Numbered from the stretch's first letter, positions 1 to 7,446 are shown. The stretch is DNA of 12,178 bases from an uncultured Holdemanella sp. (GCF_934772795.1 NZ_CAKVMR010000064.1:1-12178), one strand, 5' to 3'. Numbers and translations are program-made. Notes: generated from the letters alone by a model not told the origin.

Positions 1-24
1 ACTAAGAATTACGTTTGCTTATTC

Positions 25-71
25 GTGCTCAATAAAGCACAAAAAACAAAGAAACATTAAGTCTCTTTGTT
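25..71 (-). terminator. Rho-independent terminator after the small ORF
   Basis: Read on the minus strand, the 11-nt arms at 71-61 and 55-45 pair completely if one G-U is allowed, around the 5-nt loop 60-56, and a run of T follows (44-41). The hairpin begins one base after the TAA at 73-75. A second 5-bp hairpin (GTGCT/AGCAC, 25-40) lies just beyond. The arrangement is typical of the end of a minus-strand transcript. Confidence 0.6.
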
Positions 72-72
72 C

Positions 73-165
73 TTAGGTGTTCGAGATGTAATCACAGATA
101 TTCTTAGATGCAGGTGCTTTCGATGAAGTTCTTCTCTTTTTACAACTTGGACAAACCATCCTCAC
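73..165 (-). CDS. Possible 30-residue small protein with a CPSC zinc-knuckle-like motif
   Basis: I do not recognise this ORF. Read from a GTG at 165 it gives 30 residues beginning VRMVCPSCKKRR and ending with TAA at 73-75. A GGAGG at 171-175 stands 5 nt before the GTG, and 11 nt before an ATG at 159. The peptide is basic and carries a CxxC pair plus a later single Cys, as in small zinc ribbons. A convincing terminator follows the stop at once and the terminator of the amidohydrolase lies just upstream, so it could be an independent small transcription unit. The reading frame also stays open upstream to about 232, so it could instead be the tail of a decayed transposase or another pseudogene. 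No function is claimed. Confidence 0.28.
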   Translation of the reverse strand: MRMVCPSCKKRRTSSKAPASKNICDYISNT

Positions 166-206
166 GGAAACCTCCAAAACACTCCCCATAGTTAAATAGA
201 AGGCAT

Positions 207-238
207 AAAAAAGCGGGTAAATTGATGAGGTTTACCCG
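207..238 (-). terminator. Rho-independent terminator of the S-component/amidohydrolase operon
   Basis: On the minus strand, CGGGTAAA (238-231) pairs with TTTACCCG (221-214) around a 9-nt loop, and a run of six T follows (212-207). It starts 14 bases after the amidohydrolase stop codon. Confidence 0.85.
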
Positions 239-251
239 TTACTAGTTTTGT

Positions 252-965
252 CTATACATCAAAAAATTTCTTTGCGTTGTTATAGAAAATATCTTCTAAA
301 CCCTGTTCATCAACGCCACACATTAAGACTTTCTGCATCTCAACTGTAGGATGATGGAAAGGACCATCTGTTCCAAACATTATACGATCACGTCCAACCG
401 TGTCATATGCCTCTTTAATTTTTGTATGCATTGGCATACCCGACATTTCCAAGTAAATATTTGGATATCGTCTAGCCATTTTTAATGCCGCATCAATATA
501 AACACCATGACCATGTCCCATATGAATCATTAATACTTTACAGTTGGGATGTCTTTCGGCAAGTAATCCAATTTGCCAAGGAAGTGAATAAGGTGGATGT
601 CCCGAATGTATACAAACAGGAATTCCATATTCTTCGGCCTTATCTAATACAGGATCTACGATTTCACTATCCGCACAATACGCATGACGTAATGGCTGAA
701 GCTTAATAGCTTTGAACCCAAGCTTTACATATTGATCAATCAAATCTAAACAATTCGGTTCTAAAGGATTGACATAGACACATCCTTCAATGCGTCCTGG
801 ATATTTCTGCATAGCCTTATATGCTTCTTCATTATCCAAAACACAAATCATTGTCGTTTCAATTTCATATGTGTCCATTAATGAAATCAATTCATCGGCA
901 TCCATTTTTACATTAGCCCATCCGCCAATATAGCCTAAATGTGCATGTGCATCGATTTTTTTCAT
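252..965 (-). CDS. Amidohydrolase family metal-dependent hydrolase (Amidohydro_2-like)
   Basis: This 237-residue cytoplasmic protein has the short TIM-barrel form of the amidohydrolase superfamily (COG2159-like). Visible metal and active-site elements, in order, are HxH near the start (H7, H9 in DAHAH), a Lys in KAIKLQP (about K88), His in CIHSGH (H120), His in MIHMGHGHG (H148) and the late Asp in FGTDGPF (D200). These are the expected ligands of a mono- or binuclear metal centre. The family hydrolyses or decarboxylates small cyclic or carboxylated substrates; which one cannot be read here. The start is firm: AAGGAG (973-978) lies 7 nt upstream inside the end of the S-component gene. The ATG overlaps that gene's TGA as ATGA (962-965), so the two are translationally coupled, and the terminator at 207-238 closes the operon. 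The neighbour suggests that the enzyme acts on an imported vitamin-like or pyrimidine-like compound; this is inference. Confidence 0.9.
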   Translation of the reverse strand: MKKIDAHAHLGYIGGWANVKMDADELISLMDTYEIETTMICVLDNEEAYKAMQKYPGRIEGCVYVNPLEPNCLDLIDQYVKLGFKAIKLQPLRHAYCADSEIVDPVLDKAEEYGIPVCIHSGHPPYSLPWQIGLLAERHPNCKVLMIHMGHGHGVYIDAALKMARRYPNIYLEMSGMPMHTKIKEAYDTVGRDRIMFGTDGPFHHPTVEMQKVLMCGVDEQGLEDIFYNNAKKFFDV

Positions 966-1477
966 GCGGTAACTCCTTGTAAAGATAATACTTTAGATTT
1001 AGCCAAGATATTCGCAACAATCGCATAAATAACTAATCCCATAATCGTTTGAGCTAAAAGTCTTGGAACAGACGCAAATGCGACAGCTGCCGTAAATAAT
1101 GGAATCTTAAATAATGTATATGCGAAACATTGAAATAAACCACCAAGACTAGCTCCAACGATCCAATCGAATTTTTCATTCGTTCCTTTTTCAAGTACAA
1201 CACCCATGATATATCCCATAATGAATTTAAAGATAAATGTTGGAAGTACCCAAATCATAGCGCCTGTTAATAAATCACTTAAAGCAGCACCTAAACCTGC
1301 AGCTAAAGCTCCATCCTTTTTACCTAAGACAAGTACAGCTAAAAATGCCATACAATCTCCCATATGTGTATATCCACCTGTTGCTGGATTTGGAAGCTTA
1401 ATTGTAAATGTACATACAAAGATCAATGCGATCATTAAAGCTGTTTTTGCGATTCTTCTTGTCGTTTCATTTGTCAT
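962..1477 (-). CDS. ECF transporter S component, substrate unknown
   Basis: This protein of about 171 residues is very hydrophobic, with five to six membrane segments. It looks like the substrate-binding S subunit of an energy-coupling-factor vitamin transporter. The N-terminal part contains IKLPNPATGGYTHMGD, which matches the signature region of the COG4720-type S components, followed by the Ala/Gly-rich helix around GAALSDLLTG. From memory, relatives include predicted hydroxymethylpyrimidine and pyridoxine carriers (HmpT/PdxU types), but the substrate cannot be assigned. No EcfA or EcfT genes are adjacent, so it would be a group II S protein sharing a module encoded elsewhere. AAGGAG at 1485-1490 is only 1 nt from the ATG at 1483 but 7 nt from the ATG at 1477, so I chose 1477 (MTNETT). 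Its TGA overlaps the amidohydrolase ATG. It is transcribed divergently from the amidase, across a palindromic control region. Confidence 0.85.
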   Translation of the reverse strand: MTNETTRRIAKTALMIALIFVCTFTIKLPNPATGGYTHMGDCMAFLAVLVLGKKDGALAAGLGAALSDLLTGAMIWVLPTFIFKFIMGYIMGVVLEKGTNEKFDWIVGASLGGLFQCFAYTLFKIPLFTAAVAFASVPRLLAQTIMGLVIYAIVANILAKSKVLSLQGVTA

Positions 1478-1517
1478 AATCATTCTCCTTTTTAAAACTT
1501 GTCCCTATAGTAACATT

Positions 1518-1569
1518 TTACTGTATCCTTTAAAATGTACAGTTTTAACTTAATTTTAAAGGACAGTAA
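1518..1569. promoter_or_regulatory. Long imperfect palindrome, candidate operator in a divergent promoter region
   Basis: The left arm 1518-1536 and right arm 1553-1569 are complementary over 17 positions, with a 2-nt insertion in the left arm and a 16-nt centre. Inside are three related half-sites: ACTGTA at 1520-1525, TACAGT at 1538-1543 and ACAGTA at 1563-1568; the first two form ACTGTA-N12-TACAGT. On the minus strand it covers the only plausible -10 elements for the S component (for example TACTAT at about 1507-1512 just downstream, with weak -35 matches inside the palindrome). It could be a repressor site for the transport operon. No U-tail is present, so it is not a terminator. Confidence 0.5.
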
Positions 1570-1586
1570 TTTAAGAAATATTTAAG
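1570..1586 (+). promoter_or_regulatory. CiaR-like direct repeat TTTAAG-N5-TTTAAG upstream of the amidase
   Basis: TTTAAG at 1570-1575 and again at 1581-1586 are separated by exactly 5 nt. The full repeat unit is TTTAAGAAAT with an 11-bp period (1570-1579 and 1581-1590). This equals the consensus described for the OmpR-family response regulator CiaR of streptococci, and any OmpR/PhoB-type regulator would favour such spacing. The second repeat ends 10 nt before the presumed -10, the geometry of activated promoters of that class. The regulator here is unknown. Confidence 0.5.
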
Positions 1587-1593
1587 AAATCTA

Positions 1594-1602
1594 TGTTTTA
1601 AT
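1594..1602 (+). promoter_or_regulatory. Extended -10 element of the amidase promoter
   Basis: TG (1594-1595), one base, then TTTAAT (1597-1602) forms an extended -10. No -35 of quality is present 16-18 nt upstream; the direct repeat at 1570-1586 occupies that space, as in activator-dependent promoters. A start point 6-7 nt after the -10 falls at or next to the ATG at 1609, which would give a leaderless mRNA. Confidence 0.45.
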
Positions 1603-1608
1603 AAGTCC

Positions 1609-2262
1609 ATGAAAAAATTATTAATGACACTTTTACTCACATTCTGTATAGGATGTACCTATACATTACTCAATGAAACAAATATGAATGTTTCTGCCAA
1701 AAGTACAAAAGAAACCATTATGATTGATGCCGGTCATGGAGGCTATGACGTAGGTTCAATCAGCAATTTTGATGATTATGAAAAAGATATCAATTTAGAT
1801 ATCGCCTTACTTGTTGGAAAACAACTCAAGTCCTATGGCTATAATGTTGTATATACACGTACAAGCGATTCTGTTTCTTGGCCAAGCGACAATAAAAAAG
1901 ATCTACAGGCACGCTGTAATTTAGCTCAGAAAAAGAATGCCGATTTATTTATATCCATTCATTTAAATTCAAGCGAATATGATGCGAGTGGATATGAAAT
2001 CTATTGCGATTTTACTAACAAGACTACAGTCAAATTATCTAACTCCATTCTCACACAACTCGATCAATTAGACTATTCAACCAATCGAGGCCTATTAGAT
2101 ACAAATGAAACTCCATTATATGTGGTTGCCAATAATAAAGTCGATGCGATATTAATTGAAGCAGGCTTTATATCAGATGATTCGGATTTATATTATCTTA
2201 AAAACTATACAAACAATATTGCCAAAGCCATCGCCAAAGGCATCAAAAAGAGTCTGAACTGA
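1609..2262 (+). CDS. N-acetylmuramoyl-L-alanine amidase (Amidase_3), exported
   Basis: This 217-residue zinc amidase cleaves the bond between N-acetylmuramic acid and L-Ala of peptidoglycan. The N-terminus (MKKLLMTLLLTF...) is a signal sequence. A Cys at position 16 after IG could be a lipidation site, though the lipobox is imperfect (Cys at -3), so the protein is secreted or membrane-anchored. The Amidase_3 domain fills the rest. Zinc ligands are H43 in DAGHGG, E58 in EKDINLD and H118 in SIHLNS; the catalytic Glu is E184 in IEAGFISD. There is no SH3 or LysM wall-binding domain, so it is a minimal, CwlD-sized enzyme. No Shine-Dalgarno precedes the ATG, and the promoter element suggests that translation begins at or near the mRNA 5' end. 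The direct repeat upstream points to control by an OmpR-family regulator. A hairpin overlapping the stop codon ends the transcript. Confidence 0.92.
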   Translation: MKKLLMTLLLTFCIGCTYTLLNETNMNVSAKSTKETIMIDAGHGGYDVGSISNFDDYEKDINLDIALLVGKQLKSYGYNVVYTRTSDSVSWPSDNKKDLQARCNLAQKKNADLFISIHLNSSEYDASGYEIYCDFTNKTTVKLSNSILTQLDQLDYSTNRGLLDTNETPLYVVANNKVDAILIEAGFISDDSDLYYLKNYTNNIAKAIAKGIKKSLN

Positions 2263-2273
2263 TCAGACTCTTT
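2247..2273. terminator. Bidirectional terminator between convergent genes
   Basis: AAAGAGTCTGA (2247-2257) pairs perfectly with TCAGACTCTTT (2263-2273) across a 5-nt loop. On the plus strand ATTTT follows; on the minus strand TTTT follows. The stem contains the last codons and stop of the amidase, and its edge touches the TAA of the ABC gene (2272-2274), so one hairpin serves both transcripts. Confidence 0.85.
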
Positions 2274-4029
2274 ATTTTGCGAATTGCGCATTATACAACC
2301 TTGCATATACTCCATTCAAGTTCAATAACTCTTCATGTGTACCTTGTTCAACGATATCTCCATGTTCTAGCACAAGAATCTTATCTGCATTGATAATAGT
2401 AGATAAACGGTGTGCAATCACAAAACAAGTACGATTTTCCATGACACGATCCATTGCGCCTTGAAGACGTCTTTCAAGTCTTGTATCAACACTACTTGTA
2501 GCTTCATCCAAAATCAATACTTCAGGATTCTTTATAAGAGCACGAGCAATTGTTAATAATTGTTTTTCACCCTGAGAAACATTACTTCCCTCTTCATTGA
2601 TCAAAGTATCATAACCTTCGGTTAAAGTACGAATAAAGTGATGGACATTAGCTTGTTTTGCGGCTTCCACAATTTCATTCTTTAAAGCTTTTTCATTTCC
2701 ATACGCAATATTTTGTTCAATACTACCCTCAAACAACCACGTATCTTGTAGTACTAACGCAAAGAGTTTTCTTAAATCATGATACGACAATTCTCGAATA
2801 TCGATACCATTGATTTTAATACTTCCACCCTTTACGTCATAGAAGCGCAACAATAAGTTTGTCAATGTTGTCTTACCAGCTCCTGTAGGACCTACGATTG
2901 CGATGGTTTGACCTTGATGTACATCAATATTTACATCCTTCATTAATAGATTATCATCATATCCAAATTGTACATGATCAAATTCAATAGAATGTACTTC
3001 ATCGATTTGACATTTAGATACAACATCCTCTTCAATTGGTTGATTCAAGAAAGTAAACAAACGTGACATCGCACTAAAGGCTGATTGTACAGCACTTGAT
3101 AGCTGAGATATTTGAGAAATCGGATCATTGATTTGCCAAATATAACGAATAAATGCTTGTAGCTGACCAAGGGCAATCGTTCCATTTAATACTTGAAGAC
3201 ATCCAACAAGACTGGCACAACCAATACTTAAATAGGTAATCAAAGAACATAATGGATTGATCAAACTCGATACGAACTGTGCTTTAAAACTAGATACACG
3301 CATTCTTTCATTATCCTTTTGAAATCTTTCTAATGCATGTTCTTGTTGATTATAAGAAAGAATCTCACTATATCCATCATACAATTCATTGATGGTACCA
3401 TTCAAATCCGCTAATGTATTTTGTTGATCATCAAATAGAGGCTGTGATTTTTTTACTACATACTTTGACAATAACGCGATAACAGGTAAAGCCACTAAAA
3501 TGATGCATGTCATTAACACATTAATTCTTAGCATCATAAATAACACAAAAGTAAATGTACATACAGCCGAAATCACACGTGATAAAGTTTGCTGCAAAGC
3601 ATTCGATAATGTATCTACATCATTTGTGATACGCGATAATAACTCCCCTGTCTTTTCTTGATCAAAATAAGATACCGGTAAATGATGAATTTTATCTTCA
3701 ATCGCATTACGCACATCAAACATTGTTTTTTGAATCGCATCCGTCATAAAAACGGCCATTAAAAATTGTGATATTGTCTTTACAATATAGATTGTAAATA
3801 AGATACATAAAATATGTACTACTTTATCTATTTGAATTGGCTGATGCGATGAAATATCATGAGCTAATTGCGTTGTGATCATACCTTCAACAGTTGGATT
3901 TAAGGCGAAAGTCACTTGGGCTGTAATAACCATTAAAATTCCAAACAACAACTTAAAACGATATGGTTTAATAAACACAAACAGATGAGATAGACATTCA
4001 GTAAACTTCATTTTCTTAGTTTCTTTCAT
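2272..4029 (-). CDS. ABC exporter half-transporter, catalytic-site subunit of a heterodimer
   Basis: This protein of about 585 residues has an N-terminal six-helix exporter domain (about 1-320) fused to an ATPase domain. Numbered from the ATG at 4029, Walker A is GPTGAGKTT (380-388), Walker B ends LILDE (D508, catalytic E509) and the switch His is H540 in AHRLST. The signature is VSQGE (484-488), not LSGGQ; this variant is known in the TM288/BmrD/YfiC side of heterodimeric exporters, where it faces the partner's weak ATP site. The gene overlaps the end of its partner (TAA at 4016-4018), so both are made from one mRNA. AAAAGGAG (4040-4047) lies 10 nt from the ATG at 4029 and 4 nt from an alternative ATG at 4035; I chose 4029, not firmly. 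The likely role is export of drugs, lipids or peptides across the cytoplasmic membrane; the substrate is unknown. Confidence 0.9.
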   Translation of the reverse strand: MKETKKMKFTECLSHLFVFIKPYRFKLLFGILMVITAQVTFALNPTVEGMITTQLAHDISSHQPIQIDKVVHILCILFTIYIVKTISQFLMAVFMTDAIQKTMFDVRNAIEDKIHHLPVSYFDQEKTGELLSRITNDVDTLSNALQQTLSRVISAVCTFTFVLFMMLRINVLMTCIILVALPVIALLSKYVVKKSQPLFDDQQNTLADLNGTINELYDGYSEILSYNQQEHALERFQKDNERMRVSSFKAQFVSSLINPLCSLITYLSIGCASLVGCLQVLNGTIALGQLQAFIRYIWQINDPISQISQLSSAVQSAFSAMSRLFTFLNQPIEEDVVSKCQIDEVHSIEFDHVQFGYDDNLLMKDVNIDVHQGQTIAIVGPTGAGKTTLTNLLLRFYDVKGGSIKINGIDIRELSYHDLRKLFALVLQDTWLFEGSIEQNIAYGNEKALKNEIVEAAKQANVHHFIRTLTEGYDTLINEEGSNVSQGEKQLLTIARALIKNPEVLILDEATSSVDTRLERRLQGAMDRVMENRTCFVIAHRLSTIINADKILVLEHGDIVEQGTHEELLNLNGVYARLYNAQFAK

Positions 4030-5755
4030 AATCATCCAACTCCTTTTGTGTTAATTGTGAATGGGCAATCTCTTGATATACACGACAATCCTTTAACAAC
4101 TGTGTATGTGTTCCCATTCCAATGATCTGACCTTCATCTAAAACAATGATCATATCCGAATCCATGATCGTAGAAATTCTTTGGGCAACCACAAAGAAGA
4201 TTGCATTCTTCACTTCAGGTTTTAATGCCTTCCTTAATGTTGCATCCGTTTTAAAATCTAGAGCACTAAAACTATCATCATAAATATAAAGTGAAGGTTT
4301 CTTTAAGATGACTCTAGCTATGGAAAGTCTTTGTTTCTGTCCGCCCGAAATGTTGGTTCCATCCTCCGCAATTTCATCCAAGTAGCCATGTTCTCTTTTG
4401 GAAATAAAATCACTTGCCTGCGCAACGGTTGCAGCATGAACCATTTCCTCATCACTTGCATCTGGTTTTCCAAAACAAATATTAGAACGGATACTTCCCT
4501 TAAACATATGTGCCTTTTGTGCAACATAGCCAATTTGAGCACGCAAACTCTCTAAATCATATTTACGAATATCCACGCCATTAATTTCAATCATTCCACG
4601 ACTTACGTCATAAAAACGATTCATCAATTTGACTAATGTACTCTTACCAGATCCCGTACTACCAATCACGGCAATTTTTTGTCCTTTATGACATGAAAAA
4701 TCAATATCCTTTAACACTGCTTCTTCACCATTTGGATAAGAGAATGTGACGTCCTTAAATCTTAATGTTTGAATGGAATCCAATAAAATACAATCTGTAT
4801 CATTGACAATACTTGGCTTTGTATCTAACACTTCCATAATACGTTTAGCTGATACATTGGCTCTAGGATACATCATAAATACCATACAAAAAATCAGCAC
4901 AGACATCATAACGTGGAATAAGTATTCGACAAAGGCCACTACATTTCCTAAGGTAACCGCATTTGAATTTAATAATGTACAACTTAAATAATATACAAGT
5001 ACGGTTGCGATATTCATCAAAAAGAAAAAAGATGGTTCTGTACAAGACATCAATTTAAATAATTTTGCGCTTTGATCACGATAGAAATCATTTTCTTTTG
5101 AGAAACGTTTCTTTTCATACTCTTGTTTATTAAAAGAACGAATCACTCGAATTCCTGTAATATTTTCTCTAAGAATTTGATTGATATGGTCAATCGATTT
5201 TTGTTGGTTCTCACTCAATGGTTCACTCACTTTGGCAACAATGATCACGCCCAAAATAACAACAGGAATCGTTGCTAAGACTACATACGATAGTTCTAAA
5301 GAAATTTTTAAAATCAACATGACCGAAACACACATCATAACAGGCGTTAATAACGCGGATTTTAAAATAACATTTAAAAACAACATAATTTGATAAGCAT
5401 CATTATTCGTACGTGTAATCATACTGGATACACCAAACTTTTCCATTTCAGCAGCCGAGAAGGCTTGTGCATGTTCAAAAACGTCATTACGAATATCGCG
5501 CGTAATATTTGTCGATATTTTTGAGCAACAATACCCAAGTAATACAACTCCACTTACACCAATGACACTGATCAAGGCCATTAAACCAAAACGACTATAT
5601 AGATAGGCTGTATCTTGTGTTTCGATACCATGATCGATCATATCTGAAATGATGGTTGGAATTCCAAGTTCTACAAGGGCAAACCCAAATACACTTATAA
5701 AATCCAACAAGAACCATTTCTTATATTTCATTAAATATTTCCATATAAGCTTCAT
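4016..5755 (-). CDS. ABC exporter half-transporter, degenerate-site subunit of a heterodimer
   Basis: This 579-residue protein has an exporter membrane domain (about 1-310) plus an ATPase domain. Walker A is GSTGSGKST (365-373), the Q-loop Gln is about Q413 and the signature is canonical (ISGGQ, 469-473). Walker B reads LYIYDD, so the catalytic Glu is replaced by D494, and the switch His is replaced by Q525 in VAQRIST. These two changes mark the ATPase-impaired subunit of heterodimeric exporters such as TM287/288, BmrCD and EfrCD. With the SQG signature of its partner, one composite ATP site should bind but hardly hydrolyse ATP, leaving the other as the motor. The ATG at 5755 follows AAGGAG (5767-5772) by 11 nt, rather long. 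Only about 33 nt separate it from the group II intron, and I see no complete promoter in that stretch. Confidence 0.9.
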   Translation of the reverse strand: MKLIWKYLMKYKKWFLLDFISVFGFALVELGIPTIISDMIDHGIETQDTAYLYSRFGLMALISVIGVSGVVLLGYCCSKISTNITRDIRNDVFEHAQAFSAAEMEKFGVSSMITRTNNDAYQIMLFLNVILKSALLTPVMMCVSVMLILKISLELSYVVLATIPVVILGVIIVAKVSEPLSENQQKSIDHINQILRENITGIRVIRSFNKQEYEKKRFSKENDFYRDQSAKLFKLMSCTEPSFFFLMNIATVLVYYLSCTLLNSNAVTLGNVVAFVEYLFHVMMSVLIFCMVFMMYPRANVSAKRIMEVLDTKPSIVNDTDCILLDSIQTLRFKDVTFSYPNGEEAVLKDIDFSCHKGQKIAVIGSTGSGKSTLVKLMNRFYDVSRGMIEINGVDIRKYDLESLRAQIGYVAQKAHMFKGSIRSNICFGKPDASDEEMVHAATVAQASDFISKREHGYLDEIAEDGTNISGGQKQRLSIARVILKKPSLYIYDDSFSALDFKTDATLRKALKPEVKNAIFFVVAQRISTIMDSDMIIVLDEGQIIGMGTHTQLLKDCRVYQEIAHSQLTQKELDDYERN

Positions 5756-5809
5756 GAGTAAATTTTCTCCTTCTCTAATATTTAAACAGTTGGAGATAAA
5801 CTCCTCTAA

Positions 5810-5842
<33 letters not shown>

Positions 5843-5854
5843 CCCACTGTTACT

Positions 5855-7240
5855 TTAAACATTCTTGATATAAATGACTTTGTCACCACTCCATATATCT
5901 ACATGAATATATGGGTGAATGATACTATCATTCCATATTTCACAGAACTTATCCAATTTGAAACTTCTTCTTTGACTCCTTCGATTCATCCATTTGAACG
6001 TTACGAAAAGCGAATGTTGCCAAAGACATTTAATCTCTCGAATCATTCCACTTAAACTGTAGTAGTTAATACTACCAGTAAGTTTCTTGTTCAATGTCTT
6101 CATGAATTCGTCAAATTGAGTGTTTCTATTCTCTTTGACCCATTTCTTTAGATTTGACTTGAATTGCTTCTTCTTTTTGCGACTGATTTTATGTCCCACA
6201 GTGTAGTAGCCTTTTCTTGTCTTACTATTGAAATGTGTAAATCCTAGAAAATCAAAAGATTCTCTTGTGGCACTGTATCTTCCAAATGGAAGTATTCGTG
6301 TCTTTTCTTTGGATAGTTCCAATCCAAAAAGTTCCATTCTTTTAATAATGGCTTCATATACTCTTTGTGCATCTCTTTCATATTGAAACATTATTAGGAA
6401 ATCATCCGCAAATCTTACGAGAAATGCTTCTCCATATAACTGTTTCTTGATGCATTTTTCAAACCATAAATCCAACACATAATGTAGATACACATTGGCA
6501 AGTATTGGACTAATAAGTCCACCTTGTGGTGTTCCTACACTAGTATCCTCATACTTTCCTTCTATCATGACACCTGATTTGAGCATTCTCGCTATATATC
6601 TCAGGTAGTTCGGGTCTGCGATATCATTTCGAAGAAATTTCATGAGCCACTCATGATTCACGTTATCAAAGAAACCTTTAATGTCACAGTCCAATATATA
6701 ATTTATTTTCTTGTGCATAATGGTATCATTGATTACTTTAATCGCATCATGAGTGCTTCGGTTTGGTCTGAATCCATATGAACAGTCTAGAAATCTAGGT
6801 TCATATACATCACTAAGTATATCTGCCATGGCTCCTTGAACGAGCCTGTCTTCATAGACTGGTATCCCTAAAGGTCTTTTCTTACCATTTCCCTTGTCGA
6901 TTTCAACTCGTCTTACGGGTTGTGGCCTATAGCTAAAACTCTTTAGTCTATGCATCAAGTCATCTATATTTTCATTTAGATTTTCCTGATACACTTCCTT
7001 AGTTACCATGTCTATTCCTGGAGCTTTGTCTTTCTTTTGTAGACGATGTTGTCTTATCAAAGATTCCTTGTCTACTCGATTCATCAACGTTTCCAGTTTA
7101 GGATGTCTTTTTGACAATGTTCTTATATCTTGTCGTTTTGTTCCCATGTCTTTATAACCTCCAGTGTTTTCAACATGTTTCCCTTCAAGAAACGTAACTG
7201 TGTTTCGGTCCTTCGCTCCATGTACTTTCATACACTTCAT
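5855..7240 (-). CDS. ltrA: Group II intron-encoded reverse transcriptase/maturase
   Basis: The protein is up to 461 residues and serves intron splicing (maturase) and reverse transcription at the target. Seen in order: KAPGIDMVT (RT0/1), KKRPLGIPVYEDRLVQ (RT2), SYGFRPNRSTHDAI, the Asp-containing DCDIKGFFDNVNHE (RT3), GTPQGGLISPILANVYL (RT4) and the catalytic FADD at 277-280 (RT5, with Phe in place of the usual Tyr). A thumb/X domain with WMNRRSQRRSF follows around 400-430. The protein ends soon after HPYIHVDIW without an HNH endonuclease domain, so insertion would rely on RT priming without second-strand cleavage. The start is uncertain: the ATG at 7240 has only a weak GAGG upstream, while the ATG at 7147 has GGAGG 10 nt before it and gives 430 residues. 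The symbol is the generic family name. Confidence 0.9.
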   Translation of the reverse strand: MKCMKVHGAKDRNTVTFLEGKHVENTGGYKDMGTKRQDIRTLSKRHPKLETLMNRVDKESLIRQHRLQKKDKAPGIDMVTKEVYQENLNENIDDLMHRLKSFSYRPQPVRRVEIDKGNGKKRPLGIPVYEDRLVQGAMADILSDVYEPRFLDCSYGFRPNRSTHDAIKVINDTIMHKKINYILDCDIKGFFDNVNHEWLMKFLRNDIADPNYLRYIARMLKSGVMIEGKYEDTSVGTPQGGLISPILANVYLHYVLDLWFEKCIKKQLYGEAFLVRFADDFLIMFQYERDAQRVYEAIIKRMELFGLELSKEKTRILPFGRYSATRESFDFLGFTHFNSKTRKGYYTVGHKISRKKKKQFKSNLKKWVKENRNTQFDEFMKTLNKKLTGSINYYSLSGMIREIKCLWQHSLFVTFKWMNRRSQRRSFKLDKFCEIWNDSIIHPYIHVDIWSGDKVIYIKNV

Positions 7241-7446
7241 AGCTACATTATGACCTCATCGGACTTCTTGCAGTTCTTCCCGTTGTTCTTGTGGTATTGG
7301 CACTTGTAACAACAGTACCGTGTTTATCGGAAACTGCAAGACCTCCCAGGTATGCAGTTGATACCTTGACTTCTCGCCCTGCTTTAAAACGCCGGTGGTG
7401 TCCGATTGAATCTGGCATAACGATTCAACCTATATTGGTTGCGGCT

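Noticed and set aside
485..706. Plus-strand ORF of 73 codons inside the amidohydrolase gene
   Set aside because: Antisense to a well-conserved gene, no ribosome site and no recognisable family.
1206..1553. Plus-strand ORF of 115 codons across the S component and control region
   Set aside because: It is the complement of membrane-helix codons and has no ribosome site.
5855..7240. Reverse transcriptase as a retron, DGR or defence RT
   Set aside because: Maturase X-domain motif, flanking domain V, GTGCG 5' end and EBS1/IBS1 match identify a group II intron.
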